From CAOJBM01 sp051872535 (GTDB lineage: Bacteria; Bacillota_I; Bacilli_A; RF39; UBA660), in contig JBJEDY010000067.1 in the NCBI GenBank assembly GCA_051872535.1, positions 1-28,794 of the forward strand: a stretch of 28,794 nucleotides of DNA, given 5' to 3'. This document shows, piece after piece, positions 1-8,496 of this stretch. The notes under the pieces were generated by a model, which ran no database searches, was not told the origin of the DNA, and saw only the letters and a list, made by a program, of their open reading frames with translations. Both the position numbers and the translations under genes were made by a program. How positions within the stretch are numbered: position 1 is the first letter of the stretch; each line of letters opens with the position of its first letter.

Positions 1-106
1 TCGGTTTATTTTTTAGCAGAACTGATTTAACACCTTGTTCATTAACAAATGTTAATAATACTTTATTATTATCAATCACATTTTCAAAAATTTTAGTTTC
101 TGTCAT
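1..106 (-). CDS. 5' part of an unknown gene, runs off the left edge
   Basis: Only the first 35 codons are in the window; the rest lies beyond position 1. The ATG at 106-104 follows a strong GGAGG with a 7-base spacer, and that site overlaps the stop codon of the gene upstream, so the two are probably translationally coupled. The peptide begins MTETKIFENV and continues with a short hydrophobic strand pattern (KVLLTFVN). I do not recognise a family from so little sequence. It is the last visible member of the mtaB transcription unit. Confidence 0.6.
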   Translation of the reverse strand, partial: MTETKIFENVIDNNKVLLTFVNEQGVKSVLLKNKP

Positions 107-108
107 TT

Positions 109-294
109 TTAAACCTCCATTACTGCTACACGAATTATATAAGATTGTGTATTTTTAATTCTATTTAACTTTAGATTTTCTACTAATAATTCTTTAGGAA
201 TAATTTCTTCTGCATAAGAATGAATTACACCAACTATAAAAGAATTATTATTAGTAATTTGATAATTATACATATTTATAGCATCTATACTCAT
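109..294 (-). CDS. Small hypothetical protein (61 aa)
   Basis: The reading frame could begin at a GTG at 303, but that codon lies inside the Shine-Dalgarno region. AGGTGA with a 5-base spacer points to the ATG at 294-292. The product begins MSIDAINMYNYQITNN and ends VAVMEV, mixes short beta-prone stretches with a basic helix-prone middle (KELLVENLKLNRIKN), and has no signal peptide or TM segment. It lies 46 bases after mtaB and its stop (TAA) is directly followed by the next gene, so it belongs to the mtaB operon. No family recognised; function unknown. Confidence 0.6.
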   Translation of the reverse strand: MSIDAINMYNYQITNNNSFIVGVIHSYAEEIIPKELLVENLKLNRIKNTQSYIIRVAVMEV

Positions 295-340
295 AAGTAT
301 CACCTACCATAATTATATAATTATTTTTTCTATAGTGCAA

Positions 341-1624
341 TTAATTAATTATTCCCTTAACATATTCTTGATAAGCCTCCACTATATGTATTTTATATGT
401 TTCATTAGTTTCTAAAATTTCATTAATAAATACTTTTAAATAGTTACTAGTATGACCTATACTATATCCATCTTTTATTTCTTCAATTAATACTTCAACA
501 TCTTGTTCTATAAAGTTAGTATTATATTGTAATTCCAATCTATTACTTATTTCAATAAGTTTTCTTGCACGACATTTCTTTATAGAATTATCTAAATGAT
601 TTGGCAATGTACAAGCTTTAGTTCCTTCTCTTCTTGAATATGGAAATACATGAATCTTACTAAATTTCATTTCTTCACAAAAACTAATGCACTCTAAAAA
701 CATTTCTTCAGTTTCACCGGGAAATCCTACAATAACATCAGTTGAAATACTTATATTAGGACGAATATTTCTTATTCTATCAATTATTTGTTTATATAAA
801 CTTTTATCATATTTACGATTCATTAGTTTTAAGATTTCTTCACTTCCACTTTGTAAAGGTATATGTAAATGATTACATACTTTTGGATTATTTTTAAGCA
901 TATCTAAAAATTTATCATTTATTTCCGTAATTTCTATTGATGATATTCTTATTCTTTCTAACCCAATAATTGTACTCATTTTATTAATTAAATCTACTAA
1001 ATCGTAATCTTTCTCACGACCATAACTACCCGTATGAATACCAGTTAAAACAATCTCTTTATGACCATTTGCTACTAAATTTTGTGCTTCTTCAAAAGCT
1101 AAATTAATATCTTTACTACGTAATGAACCACGCATATAAGGGATTATACAATACGAACAATAATTATTACAACCATCTTGAATCTTCATAAAAGCTCTTG
1201 TATGTGAAGAAAACTTATCAATACTCATATCTTCAAAGTCCAATTTTTTTTCATTATAAAACTTAATAATCTTCTTTTTATTTTGTTGATAATCTTGAAT
1301 TAATTCCACAATTTTACTTTTATCTTTATTTCCAATTAAAATATCAACATTTAAATCATTTAATTTATCTTGATGGTTTTGTGCCATACATCCACAAACA
1401 ATTAAAAGCGCTTGGGGATTATTAGCTCTAGCACTTCTAATCATCTTCTTTGACTTATTATCAGCCATATTTGTTACAGAGCAAGTATTTATAATTATAA
1501 TATTAGGATTTTCATCACATTCTACGTAATTACTAGCTAATAACTTTTCTTTCATCATTTCACTTTCATAAGTATTAACTTTACAACCTAAAGTAATTAT
1601 CTTAAATTTCATCTTACCACTCAT
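341..1624 (-). CDS. mtaB: tRNA (t6A37) methylthiotransferase MtaB
   Basis: This radical-SAM enzyme adds a methylthio group to N6-threonylcarbamoyladenosine at position 37 of ANN-decoding tRNAs, giving ms2t6A. The 427-residue length is normal. The N-terminal MTTase domain shows the MtaB-type GCKVNTYESE, with cluster cysteines C14, C48 (NTCSVTN) and C79 (CGCMAQ). The radical-SAM motif is C152-x3-C156-x2-C159 (GCNNYCSYC), followed by IIPYMRGSLRSK. A TRAM-like RNA-binding segment ends the protein. The KVN signature separates it from MiaB and RimO. The start is uncertain: ATG at 1624 has almost no Shine-Dalgarno, and an internal ATG at 1612 (MKFKIITLGC) matches the usual family start. In Bacillus subtilis mtaB (yqeV) also lies downstream of dnaJ, which supports the call. 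Confidence 0.93.
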   Translation of the reverse strand: MSGKMKFKIITLGCKVNTYESEMMKEKLLASNYVECDENPNIIIINTCSVTNMADNKSKKMIRSARANNPQALLIVCGCMAQNHQDKLNDLNVDILIGNKDKSKIVELIQDYQQNKKKIIKFYNEKKLDFEDMSIDKFSSHTRAFMKIQDGCNNYCSYCIIPYMRGSLRSKDINLAFEEAQNLVANGHKEIVLTGIHTGSYGREKDYDLVDLINKMSTIIGLERIRISSIEITEINDKFLDMLKNNPKVCNHLHIPLQSGSEEILKLMNRKYDKSLYKQIIDRIRNIRPNISISTDVIVGFPGETEEMFLECISFCEEMKFSKIHVFPYSRREGTKACTLPNHLDNSIKKCRARKLIEISNRLELQYNTNFIEQDVEVLIEEIKDGYSIGHTSNYLKVFINEILETNETYKIHIVEAYQEYVKGIIN

Positions 1625-1633
1625 TTCTTAGTT

Positions 1634-1656
1634 TAAAAAACAGCTATTAACTAGCT
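1634..1656 (-). terminator. Weak attenuator-like hairpin upstream of mtaB
   Basis: On the minus strand AGCTA and TAGCT form a 5-bp stem around a 5-base loop, followed directly by a run of six T. The hairpin overlaps the TAG stop of the upstream membrane protein and lies just before mtaB. The stem is short, so at most it would cause partial termination. It could be chance in AT-rich DNA. Confidence 0.3.
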
Positions 1657-2217
1657 ATTTAACAATTTTTGTAATTGTTTTAATGATTCTAAAAACGCTT
1701 CTTCTTTTTCATAACTAATTACTTTTACATTTGTATCTGCTTTTTCTTCATCATTTTCGATATATGAAGTCATATTCTCCATATTAACTTTCTTAACAAC
1801 TATTCCATCATCACTTATTTCATCTTCGTAATTAATTTTTAAATCATTTCTAGCTTGTAATAGTTCATCATAACTAATAATAGCTTTTTCTTCTTGTTCT
1901 GCTTCATATGGTGTTAAATCAATATTCATTTTTTCAGCACGTTCAAGTTCTTGAGTAACAGCACTTAAATCAAAAATATCATCTTGTTTGATTTCCTGTT
2001 TCTTTTCTATTTCTTTAACTTCATTTATTTCTAATTCTTGTTGTATTTCTTCTTTCTTTTCTTGTTTAACATCTTTTTTAACAATAGTATAACCTTTAAG
2101 GGTATTTATTAAACTGATTATTAATATAGCAAGCACCATTAATACACAAAAAATTGCAATATCAATTAGTGATAAAGAATTAATATAATTATAAACAACT
2201 ATAAGTACATCTTTCAT
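1651..2217 (-). CDS. One-TM protein with an acidic coiled-coil-like tail (unknown function)
   Basis: The product has 188 residues and starts at an ATG 6 bases after AGGTGG. Residues about 17-38 form one strongly hydrophobic TM helix (IDIAIFCVLMVLAILIISLI). The following KGYTIVKKDVKQEKK is basic, which suggests the C-terminal part is cytoplasmic. Residues 50-90 are rich in E, K and Q with helical heptad character (VKQEKKEEIQQELEINEV), and the rest is acidic. No enzymatic motif is visible. The topology resembles small membrane adaptors that recruit soluble partners, but this is inference. It is the first gene of the unit that continues into mtaB, with a good promoter 85-113 bases upstream. The TAG stop overlaps a weak hairpin. 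I recognise no named family. Confidence 0.75.
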   Translation of the reverse strand: MKDVLIVVYNYINSLSLIDIAIFCVLMVLAILIISLINTLKGYTIVKKDVKQEKKEEIQQELEINEVKEIEKKQEIKQDDIFDLSAVTQELERAEKMNIDLTPYEAEQEEKAIISYDELLQARNDLKINYEDEISDDGIVVKKVNMENMTSYIENDEEKADTNVKVISYEKEEAFLESLKQLQKLLNS

Positions 2218-2301
2218 TAATAACCACCTACATAATCATTATAACATCAATTAAGCAATCGTAAAGAAAACGATAATCTATTTACAAATTAATTTACGAA
2301 T

Positions 2302-2330
2302 ATTATACGCATAATTACATTAATTATCAA
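2302..2330 (-). promoter_or_regulatory. Sigma-A-type promoter for the 1651-2217/mtaB unit
   Basis: On the minus strand TTGATA (2330-2325) and TATAAT (2307-2302) are separated by exactly 17 bases. It lies directly after the terminator of the upstream gene, so the mtaB unit appears to be transcribed independently of the heat-shock operon. A second TATAAT lies about 55 bases further downstream (near 2240), but its -35 is poor. Confidence 0.75.
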
Positions 2331-2362
2331 TCAAAATTTTCTAATTGTAAGTTTATTTTTAT

Positions 2363-2398
2363 AAAAAATAAGAAACTATTTTTCTAGTTTCTTATTTT
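2363..2398 (-). terminator. Intrinsic terminator of the DUF6273-type surface protein gene
   Basis: AATAAGAAACTA pairs with TAGTTTCTTATT, giving a 12-bp stem with a 6-base loop, followed on the minus strand by a T-rich run. The stem begins inside the stop codon of the gene ending at 2397. It isolates the surface-protein gene from the mtaB unit. Confidence 0.85.
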
Positions 2399-3710
2399 AC
2401 TCTATTACATAAGGATCTTCTTCAGTACCAGTTCCTGTTACATTAACTGCATCACGAATATTAATTACTGGTCGAATAGCATTCTCTGAAGTAATATCAC
2501 TTCCAGAAAATACCGTTCCATTTTCAGATGTAAAAGTAAAGACTTTTACAACATTCTCATTCGTCACACTATATGGACTACCAAGCCACCAATCTTTAGT
2601 AATATTTGGATTATACAAATAAGTATTCTTATTTTCTGTATCTTTATAACTGCCTGCATATACTGCTTCATCCAAACTTAATAAACCAATATTATTCGAA
2701 ATCTTTGTTCCAATGCAATTATATAAAGGAATTTCATCTTCATTTACTCTAACGTAACTACGGAAATACTTCTCATTCTCTGCTTCCTTAGATAGATTAG
2801 TATCCATACAATAATTAGAGTTAACAACATATTTAGCATTTTCTAAAATAGTAGAATCATACCAAGAATCTAAAACCTCTTTAATTGAAGCTTTATCAAA
2901 AGTAGTAAGAGTGTAATAATTAGTATCTCCTTCAGCTAGTTTATTTGTATTATAAGAATGTGTATTTTCAATAACATCATCAAGTATTAATCTAATCGAA
3001 TTATCACCATTTATTCTAACTATTCTCCAAGTTTGATCCGCAAATCTAACATAATTATTTTTTACATCACCACGAAAGAAATAAGTCTGACCCTCATCAT
3101 CAGTATCTTTAATTAAACCTTCATTATTAGTAGAAATTTCTTTACCAGGTTTTGTCACAAGTTCTTTTACTTCATTATTTTTTAAAATAACTTCTGAGAA
3201 TGATTGATTTGTATTATTTCGACTTTTAACAGAGATTGTTCCTTTTACTAAATCATTACTATTATTACCAGTATAAGTAATTTTTAAAGTATAACTTTGT
3301 GTTACCTCTGGAGCAATTGTAACAAGCTCTGTTACCTCTTTAGCATCTGTAGGAAATTTAGCATTTTCAACCATTGCTCCACCATTATTACTGATTAAGC
3401 TATATGTTAAAGTATTTTCATTATCGATACTATATTCAATATCATTAAAAGCAATTACATAGTATTTTGTTCCATTTCCCATATTAGTTACACTAAACTT
3501 TTTTTCAAGTGTAAAACCATTATTCATATCTTTTATATAAAAAGTATCACCAGAGCTATAATTAATGCTCAAATTATCATCACTTAAAACTAAAGCACCA
3601 TCAAATATAATTGGAGTATCTTTATATTTGGAATAATCAAATGCAACATAAAGTGCTAAAAAAAACAAAACAATAATTGTTATTAAACTTACTTTATATT
3701 TTAGTTTCAT
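2397..3710 (-). CDS. Membrane-anchored/secreted protein: beta-sandwich domain plus DUF6273-like domain
   Basis: The frame is open to 3770, but the ATG at 3710-3708 (MKLKYKVSLI) follows an AAAAGGG site and is followed at once by a hydrophobic helix (about residues 7-24), so I start there (437 aa). Residues about 35-165 look like an all-beta domain ending TQSYTLKITYTG...GTISVKS, resembling the second half of the secreted protein at 8564-9127. Residues about 205-437 carry WRIVRIN (228-234), DWWLGSP (about 373-379), AIRPVINI and a GTGTEEDPYVI end. This is the layout of DUF6273-type surface domains common in gut Firmicutes (family knowledge; no activity known to me). Two cysteines (NSNYCMD, LYNCIGT) fall in this domain. 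The gene sits between two terminators after dnaJ, with no clear promoter of its own, so read-through from dnaJ is possible. Confidence 0.8.
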   Translation of the reverse strand: MKLKYKVSLITIIVLFFLALYVAFDYSKYKDTPIIFDGALVLSDDNLSINYSSGDTFYIKDMNNGFTLEKKFSVTNMGNGTKYYVIAFNDIEYSIDNENTLTYSLISNNGGAMVENAKFPTDAKEVTELVTIAPEVTQSYTLKITYTGNNSNDLVKGTISVKSRNNTNQSFSEVILKNNEVKELVTKPGKEISTNNEGLIKDTDDEGQTYFFRGDVKNNYVRFADQTWRIVRINGDNSIRLILDDVIENTHSYNTNKLAEGDTNYYTLTTFDKASIKEVLDSWYDSTILENAKYVVNSNYCMDTNLSKEAENEKYFRSYVRVNEDEIPLYNCIGTKISNNIGLLSLDEAVYAGSYKDTENKNTYLYNPNITKDWWLGSPYSVTNENVVKVFTFTSENGTVFSGSDITSENAIRPVINIRDAVNVTGTGTEEDPYVIE

Positions 3711-3755
3711 ATCAACTGCCCTTTTCCTATTATGACAATTATACCAAAAGCACAC

Positions 3756-3783
3756 AAAAAAAGATAGCAAAAACTATCTTTTC
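3756..3783 (-). terminator. Intrinsic terminator after dnaJ
   Basis: AAAGATAG and CTATCTTT form an 8-bp stem around a 6-base loop, followed on the minus strand by a run of seven T. It begins a few bases after the dnaJ stop and ends the hrcA-grpE-dnaK-dnaJ transcript. Confidence 0.85.
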
Positions 3784-3787
3784 AAAA

Positions 3788-4921
3788 CTATTTTTGTAAA
3801 TGTTTTTTATATTCTTTAAACTCAGGAGCATTTTCCAAATCAGTTTTAGCTAAGTCCTTAAATAATTCCTTTTGCTTACGATCTAATTTAGAAGGAATAA
3901 TAACATCAATAATAACATACATATCACCTATTTTATTACTATTTGGTGATTTAACGCCTTTACCTTTTAATCTTAATTTATCCCCTGCTTGAGTACCTGA
4001 ATCAATTTCTAGAATTATAGATCCAGTTAATGTTGGCACTTCTTTCTTACATCCTAATACAGCATCTGTAATAGAAATAGGTACTGTTACGAAAATATCA
4101 TTATCTTCACGAACAAACAATGGATGCTTAGATACTTTAAATTCTAAATAAATATCCCCATTAGGTCCACCATTTCTTCCAGCACTACCTTTTCCACTAA
4201 TACGTAGTCGATAACCATTATCTACTCCTTCTGGAATAGTTACAACTATATCTTTTTTCTTATTTAAATGTCCATTACCATTACATTTAGAACATTTTCT
4301 AGCATAACTTGTACCTTTTCCACCACAAGTTGGACAAGTAGTTTGCGTTTGAAATGCTCCAAACATTGTCCTTTGTTCCGAAATGACTCTTCCTTGTCCA
4401 CTACAAGTTGGACAAATCTTTTCATCAAAGCCACCTTTACCATTACATTCACTACAAGCTTCATCTAAATCTAAAGATATTGTCTTTTCACAACCAAACA
4501 CAGCTTCTTCAAATGATAAATTAATTCTAACTAAGGAATCAGCTCCTTTTGTAGCTCTATTTTTATTTTTTCGACTACCACCAAAGAATGAAGAACCTCC
4601 AAACATTTCATCAAATATATCACTTAAATCGATATCAGAGAAACCTCCAGAGAATCCACCATATCCACTAAATCCTCCGCCTGAATTACCTCCGCCTTCA
4701 AAGGCTGCATGACCAAATTGATCATATTGTTGTCTTTTTGAAGAATCACTTAAAACAGAATAGGCTTCCCCAATCTCTTTAAACTTTGCTTCAGCTTCAG
4801 GAGTTTTATTAACATCTGGATGATATTTTTTAGCTAATTTTCTAAAAGCACTCTTAATTTCTGCATCTGTTGCATTCTTAGAAACTCCAAGCACTTCATA
4901 ATAATCTTTTTTATTTGCCAT
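3788..4921 (-). CDS. dnaJ: Chaperone protein DnaJ (type I Hsp40)
   Basis: DnaJ is the J-domain co-chaperone that delivers unfolded clients to DnaK and stimulates its ATPase in the cytosol. The 377 residues show the full type I layout: J domain (about 1-70) with HPD at 34-36, a G/F-rich linker (GGGNSGGGFSGYGGF and on), and a zinc-binding region with four CxxCxGxG-type repeats (CSECNGKG, CPTCSGQG, CPTCGGKG, CSKCNGNG). A C-terminal client-binding and dimerisation region follows. The ATG follows AGGAGG with an 8-base spacer. It is the last gene of the CIRCE-controlled operon, separated from dnaK by a strong stem-loop without a T-run and followed by a terminator. Stop is TAG. Confidence 0.98.
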   Translation of the reverse strand: MANKKDYYEVLGVSKNATDAEIKSAFRKLAKKYHPDVNKTPEAEAKFKEIGEAYSVLSDSSKRQQYDQFGHAAFEGGGNSGGGFSGYGGFSGGFSDIDLSDIFDEMFGGSSFFGGSRKNKNRATKGADSLVRINLSFEEAVFGCEKTISLDLDEACSECNGKGGFDEKICPTCSGQGRVISEQRTMFGAFQTQTTCPTCGGKGTSYARKCSKCNGNGHLNKKKDIVVTIPEGVDNGYRLRISGKGSAGRNGGPNGDIYLEFKVSKHPLFVREDNDIFVTVPISITDAVLGCKKEVPTLTGSIILEIDSGTQAGDKLRLKGKGVKSPNSNKIGDMYVIIDVIIPSKLDRKQKELFKDLAKTDLENAPEFKEYKKHLQK

Positions 4922-4946
4922 ATAATAGTCCTCCTACAATATAAGT

Positions 4947-4972
4947 ATAAAGAGAGACTAATCTCTCTTTAT
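4947..4972 (-). other. Stable stem-loop in the dnaK-dnaJ intergenic spacer
   Basis: ATAAAGAGAGA pairs perfectly with TCTCTCTTTAT around the 4-base loop CTAA, an 11-bp stem filling about half of the 54-base spacer. On the minus strand it is followed by ATACTT rather than a T-run, so it is not a classic terminator. An RNA-processing or 3'-end stabilising hairpin that sets dnaK above dnaJ expression is plausible by analogy with chaperone operons (inference). Confidence 0.7.
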
Positions 4973-4975
4973 CCA

Positions 4976-6802
4976 TTATTTTTCTTCATATGAAGCTTCT
5001 TGAATGTCATCTTTTGATGATTCTGTTTCATTTTCATTAGTTGATTCACTAGCTTCTTGATTAGCTTTAGCAGCTTCTTCATATACTTTTGTAGCTAAAG
5101 CCATAGCTTTTTCTGATAAAGCATCTTTCTTTGTTTTGATTTCCTCGACATCTGTACCTTCTAATGCTTTTTTAAGTTCTTCAATTTTGTCTTCTGCTTC
5201 TTTCTTATCAGATTCAGTAACTTTATCTCCTAAATCTTTAATAGCTTTTTCAGTTTGGAAAATTAATGAGTCTGCTTCATTTCTAACATCAGCTTCTTCT
5301 TTTCTCTTTTCATCTGCTTCTTTATTAGCTTCAGCTTCTTTCATCATCTTATCAATTTCTTCATCACTTAAATTTGTGCTCGAAGTAATAGTAATACTTT
5401 GTTCTTTATTAGTACCTAAATCTTTGGCAGTAACATTAACAATACCATTTGCATCAATATCAAACTTAACTTCAATTTGTGGTACTCCTCTTGGAGCTGG
5501 TGGAATATTTCCTAATTGGAATCTTCCTAATGTTTTATTGTCACTAACCATTGGTCTTTCACCTTGTAAAATATGAATGTCAACAGCAGGTTGATTATCT
5601 ACAGCTGTACTAAATACTTGACTCTTACTTGTTGGAATAGTTGTATTTCTAGGAATTAATACTGTCATAACATTACCTAATGTTTCAATACCTAATGATA
5701 AAGGTGTAACATCAAGTAAAACTAAGTCTTCAACTTCTCCTGTTAAAACTCCCCCTTGAATAGCAGCACCCATAGCAACTACTTCATCAGGATTAACTCC
5801 CTTACTTGGTTCTTTACCTAATTCTTTTTGAACTAATTCTTGAATGAATGGTATTCTTGTTGAACCACCAACTAATAATACTTTATTAATATCACTAGCT
5901 TTTAATTTAGCATCTTTAAGAGCCTTTCTAACTGGTTCTAGAGTACTTTCAAATAAATCCATATTTAATTCTTCGAATTTAGCTCTAGTTAAATTTACAT
6001 CTAAATGAAGTGGACCATCACTATTTTGAGTAATAAATGGAATACTAATTTGAGTAGTAGTCATACCAGATAAATCTTTTTTAGCTTTTTCTGCAGCATC
6101 TTTAATACGTTGCATTGCCATTTTATCTTTAGATAAATCTACACCATTTTGTTTTTTAAATTCATCTACTAAGTAATCCATAATTCTTTTATCAAAATCA
6201 TCTCCACCTAGTCTATTGTTACCAGCTGTAGATTTAACTTCAAATACACCATCACCTAGTTCAAGAATTGAAACATCAAATGTTCCACCACCTAAGTCGT
6301 AAACTAATACTGTATGAGCATCATCTTGCTTATCAATACCATAAGCAAGTGCTGCTGCAGTTGGTTCATTAATAATTCTTTCAACTTCTAATCCTGCTAT
6401 TTTACCAGCATTCTTAGTTGCTTGTCTTTCTGCATCATTAAAATATGCAGGAACAGTAATAACTGCTTTTGTAACTTTATCACCTAAATAAGCTTCGGCA
6501 TCTTTTTTAAGTTTACTTAAAATTTTGGCACTTATTTCTTCTGGTGTCCATTTTTTACCATTTGCTGATACTTTTTCAGAAGTACCCATTTTTCTTTTTA
6601 TAGAAGAAATTGTATTATCTACATTAGTAACCGCTTGTCTTTTTGCAGTTTCACCAACTAATTCTTCTTCCCCTTTAAATGCTACTACAGAAGGAGTAGT
6701 TCTATTTCCTTCAGAGTTAGCAATAACATGTGGTTCCCCACCTTCTAGTACAGCTACACAAGAGTTAGTTGTACCTAAGTCTATACCTATAATTTTTCCC
6801 AT
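4976..6802 (-). CDS. dnaK: Chaperone protein DnaK (Hsp70)
   Basis: DnaK is the ATP-dependent Hsp70 that binds exposed hydrophobic segments, cycling with DnaJ and GrpE. The 608-residue length is typical for Firmicutes. The N-terminal ATPase begins GIDLGTTNSCVAVLEGG and includes AVITVPAYFND, IINEPTAAALAYG and the phosphate-loop VYDLGGGTFDVS. The conserved interdomain linker VEDLVLLDVTPLSLGIE leads into the substrate-binding domain and an alpha-helical lid rich in E and K. The C-terminus ends in E/S-rich sequence (ASYEEK). The ATG is preceded by AAAGGAAAT. It lies 19 bases after grpE and shares the hrcA promoter; no CIRCE lies directly in front of it. Confidence 0.99.
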   Translation of the reverse strand: MGKIIGIDLGTTNSCVAVLEGGEPHVIANSEGNRTTPSVVAFKGEEELVGETAKRQAVTNVDNTISSIKRKMGTSEKVSANGKKWTPEEISAKILSKLKKDAEAYLGDKVTKAVITVPAYFNDAERQATKNAGKIAGLEVERIINEPTAAALAYGIDKQDDAHTVLVYDLGGGTFDVSILELGDGVFEVKSTAGNNRLGGDDFDKRIMDYLVDEFKKQNGVDLSKDKMAMQRIKDAAEKAKKDLSGMTTTQISIPFITQNSDGPLHLDVNLTRAKFEELNMDLFESTLEPVRKALKDAKLKASDINKVLLVGGSTRIPFIQELVQKELGKEPSKGVNPDEVVAMGAAIQGGVLTGEVEDLVLLDVTPLSLGIETLGNVMTVLIPRNTTIPTSKSQVFSTAVDNQPAVDIHILQGERPMVSDNKTLGRFQLGNIPPAPRGVPQIEVKFDIDANGIVNVTAKDLGTNKEQSITITSSTNLSDEEIDKMMKEAEANKEADEKRKEEADVRNEADSLIFQTEKAIKDLGDKVTESDKKEAEDKIEELKKALEGTDVEEIKTKKDALSEKAMALATKVYEEAAKANQEASESTNENETESSKDDIQEASYEEK

Positions 6803-6821
6803 TTAAATCATTTCCTTTCAA

Positions 6822-7370
6822 TTATTCACTTACTTTTACCATGGCATGTCTTATAACCTTACCACGATACATATAACCTTTTTGTAGTACATCAATTACT
6901 ACATTAGGTTCAACACCTTCTACTTTATCTGTTAAAACAGCTTCCATAGTATTTGGATCAAATGCTTTATTTAAACAATCAATTTCCGCAATACCTTGAT
7001 TAGTTAAAATATTACTAAAGTTTGCATAAATCATTTTAAATCCATCTAAGAATTTCGAAACTTCATCTTCTAAATTAGTATCATCCATTTTAATAGCTCT
7101 TTCAAAGTTATCAATAACACCAAGAAGTTGTTTAACTAAATCTTCTCCTTCGTATTTCAATAGATTACTAACTTGTTCTTCGTTTCTTCTTTTCATATTT
7201 TGCATTTCTGCACTTAATCTTAAAATCTTATCATTAAGTAAAGCATTTTCATTAGTTAATTTATCAACTACTTCATCATTTTTTATCTTTTTCTTTTTAT
7301 CTTTCTTAATATCCTTTGTTTCTAAGATTTCAACATCATTCTTTAATTCTTCTTGCATTATTTCACTCAT
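6822..7370 (-). CDS. grpE: Nucleotide exchange factor GrpE
   Basis: GrpE releases ADP from DnaK and acts as a thermosensor of the chaperone cycle. The 182 residues show the expected layout: a charged, poorly conserved N-terminus (IKKDKKKKIKNDEVVDK), a long coiled coil (about 35-75, with AEMQNMKRRNEEQ) and a beta-rich C-terminal head with NFERAIK, FDPNTMEAV, VLQKGYMYRGKVIRHAMVKV. The C-terminal motif is diagnostic. The Shine-Dalgarno is poor (TTAAAGAA before ATG), suggesting a low initiation rate or coupling to hrcA 56 bases upstream. A small inverted repeat (GTAAGT/ACTTAC, 7397-7416) lies in that gap. Confidence 0.98.
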   Translation of the reverse strand: MSEIMQEELKNDVEILETKDIKKDKKKKIKNDEVVDKLTNENALLNDKILRLSAEMQNMKRRNEEQVSNLLKYEGEDLVKQLLGVIDNFERAIKMDDTNLEDEVSKFLDGFKMIYANFSNILTNQGIAEIDCLNKAFDPNTMEAVLTDKVEGVEPNVVIDVLQKGYMYRGKVIRHAMVKVSE

Positions 7371-7426
7371 TTCTTTAAGAATTAATTATATCTATAGTAA
7401 GTCCAAAATTACTTACATAAATTCAC

Positions 7427-8422
7427 TTATCTTTTATTTAAGTTTTCGTTTAAATATTTTAGGAACCCAACTACTTTATCATATTCCATTCTCTTAGGAC
7501 CAATAATAGCTATCGTTCCTTCTTGGCCATTAATATTATAGTTACTTTTTATTATAGTAACATTAGGATCAAATTCATTTTCTTCTCCAATATAAATATT
7601 AATACCACTTTCTTTTTCTTCGATTTTTCTAACCAAAGAGTCATCTTCAAACTTACCTACAATCTTCTTAATTTCTTCAGCATTATCATATTCAGGTTGA
7701 TTAAGAAGATTAGTTTTACCTGTAAAGAAAACATTATTTGCATTATGTTTTGTAAAGTCATTAAACGCGTCATAGAAAATGTTATAAACTTTTTCATATT
7801 GTTTTATCTTTTTAGCAATAATTGGTTTAATATCATATTCTAATCTTTGACTGACTTCATCAATTGGAACACCAACTAACATTTTGTTAATAATTTCACT
7901 AGTTTTAACAAGCTCCTCTAAATAAATATTTTCTCCTAAAGTAAATTGTTTGTTTTCTACAATACCTTTGTTAGTACAAACCAGTGCAACAACCTTATGT
8001 CCATCTAAAGGAATTATACTAACTTGTTGTAAAGTATTTTCTTTTGAACTTTTACCTAACACAACACTAGTATAATGCGTTATATCACTAATAATTTCAA
8101 CACACTTATTAATTGCATCACTTATGTCTAATTCATTATTATGAATTATAGTTTGCAATTTAAGCATATCATCACCAGTTAATTCTTTCGGTTGCATCAA
8201 GTTCTCAACATAATATTTATATCCTAATTCACTAGGTATACGTCCAGAAGAAACATGATTCTTTTCAATATAACCTAAGTTTTCTAAGATAGCCATTTCA
8301 TTACGTATCGTAGCTGATGATAGTTTAAACTTTTTACATAAAGCTTTACTACCGATTGGCTTAACAAGTTTAATATAACTTTCAACTATTTCTTTTAGAA
8401 GTTCCTTTTGTCTTGAATCCAT
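7427..8422 (-). CDS. hrcA: Heat-inducible transcription repressor HrcA
   Basis: HrcA binds CIRCE operators and represses class I heat-shock genes; its activity depends on GroEL in known Firmicutes. The frame is open to 8443, but AAGGTGGT directs translation to the ATG at 8422-8420 (MDSRQKELLKEIVESYI), giving 331 residues. Residues 1-75 form the winged-helix DNA-binding region (KPIGSKAL, LSSATIRNEMAILENLGYIEK, SGRIPSELGYKYYV). The rest is the GAF-like dimerisation and regulatory domain, ending near EGTIAIIGPKRMEYDKVVGFLKYL. It is the first gene of hrcA-grpE-dnaK-dnaJ. Two CIRCE-like sites in its own leader indicate autorepression. No groESL is in the window, so the rest of the regulon cannot be seen. 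Confidence 0.97.
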   Translation of the reverse strand: MDSRQKELLKEIVESYIKLVKPIGSKALCKKFKLSSATIRNEMAILENLGYIEKNHVSSGRIPSELGYKYYVENLMQPKELTGDDMLKLQTIIHNNELDISDAINKCVEIISDITHYTSVVLGKSSKENTLQQVSIIPLDGHKVVALVCTNKGIVENKQFTLGENIYLEELVKTSEIINKMLVGVPIDEVSQRLEYDIKPIIAKKIKQYEKVYNIFYDAFNDFTKHNANNVFFTGKTNLLNQPEYDNAEEIKKIVGKFEDDSLVRKIEEKESGINIYIGEENEFDPNVTIIKSNYNINGQEGTIAIIGPKRMEYDKVVGFLKYLNENLNKR

Positions 8423-8436
8423 AAAGTCACCACCTT

Positions 8437-8463
8437 TTAGCACTCCTTTAATCGAAATGCTAA
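8437..8463 (-). promoter_or_regulatory. CIRCE operator 2 (downstream, next to the hrcA RBS)
   Basis: TTAGCACTC-N9-AAATGCTAA matches the CIRCE consensus TTAGCACTC-N9-GAGTGCTAA, with the exact 27-base geometry and two mismatches in one arm. It starts near the predicted transcription start (about 8461) and ends just before the AAGGTGGT ribosome binding site. HrcA bound here would block initiation or elongation, and the inverted repeat in RNA could also affect translation. Confidence 0.85.
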
Positions 8464-8467
8464 ATCT

Positions 8468-8496
8468 ATTATAATATTATGATTAGCACTTGTCAA
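8468..8496 (-). promoter_or_regulatory. Heat-shock operon promoter (sigma-A type)
   Basis: A perfect TTGACA (8496-8491) and a perfect TATAAT (8473-8468) are 17 bases apart on the minus strand. The -35 hexamer lies within the central spacer of CIRCE 1, so repressor binding and RNA polymerase binding are mutually exclusive. This strong promoter would drive hrcA-grpE-dnaK-dnaJ whenever HrcA is off. Confidence 0.92.

Noticed and set aside
2218..2300. Possible riboswitch in the leader of the 1651-2217 gene
   Set aside because: The leader is short and AT-rich; I see no conserved core or terminator/antiterminator pair.
4383..4712. 109-codon plus-strand frame inside dnaJ
   Set aside because: Antisense shadow of the G/F-rich and zinc regions of dnaJ; proline-rich complement of Gly codons, no ribosome site or promoter.
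5136..5576. 146-codon plus-strand frame inside dnaK
   Set aside because: Antisense shadow of the Glu/Lys-rich lid, giving a Ser/Leu-rich product without family features.
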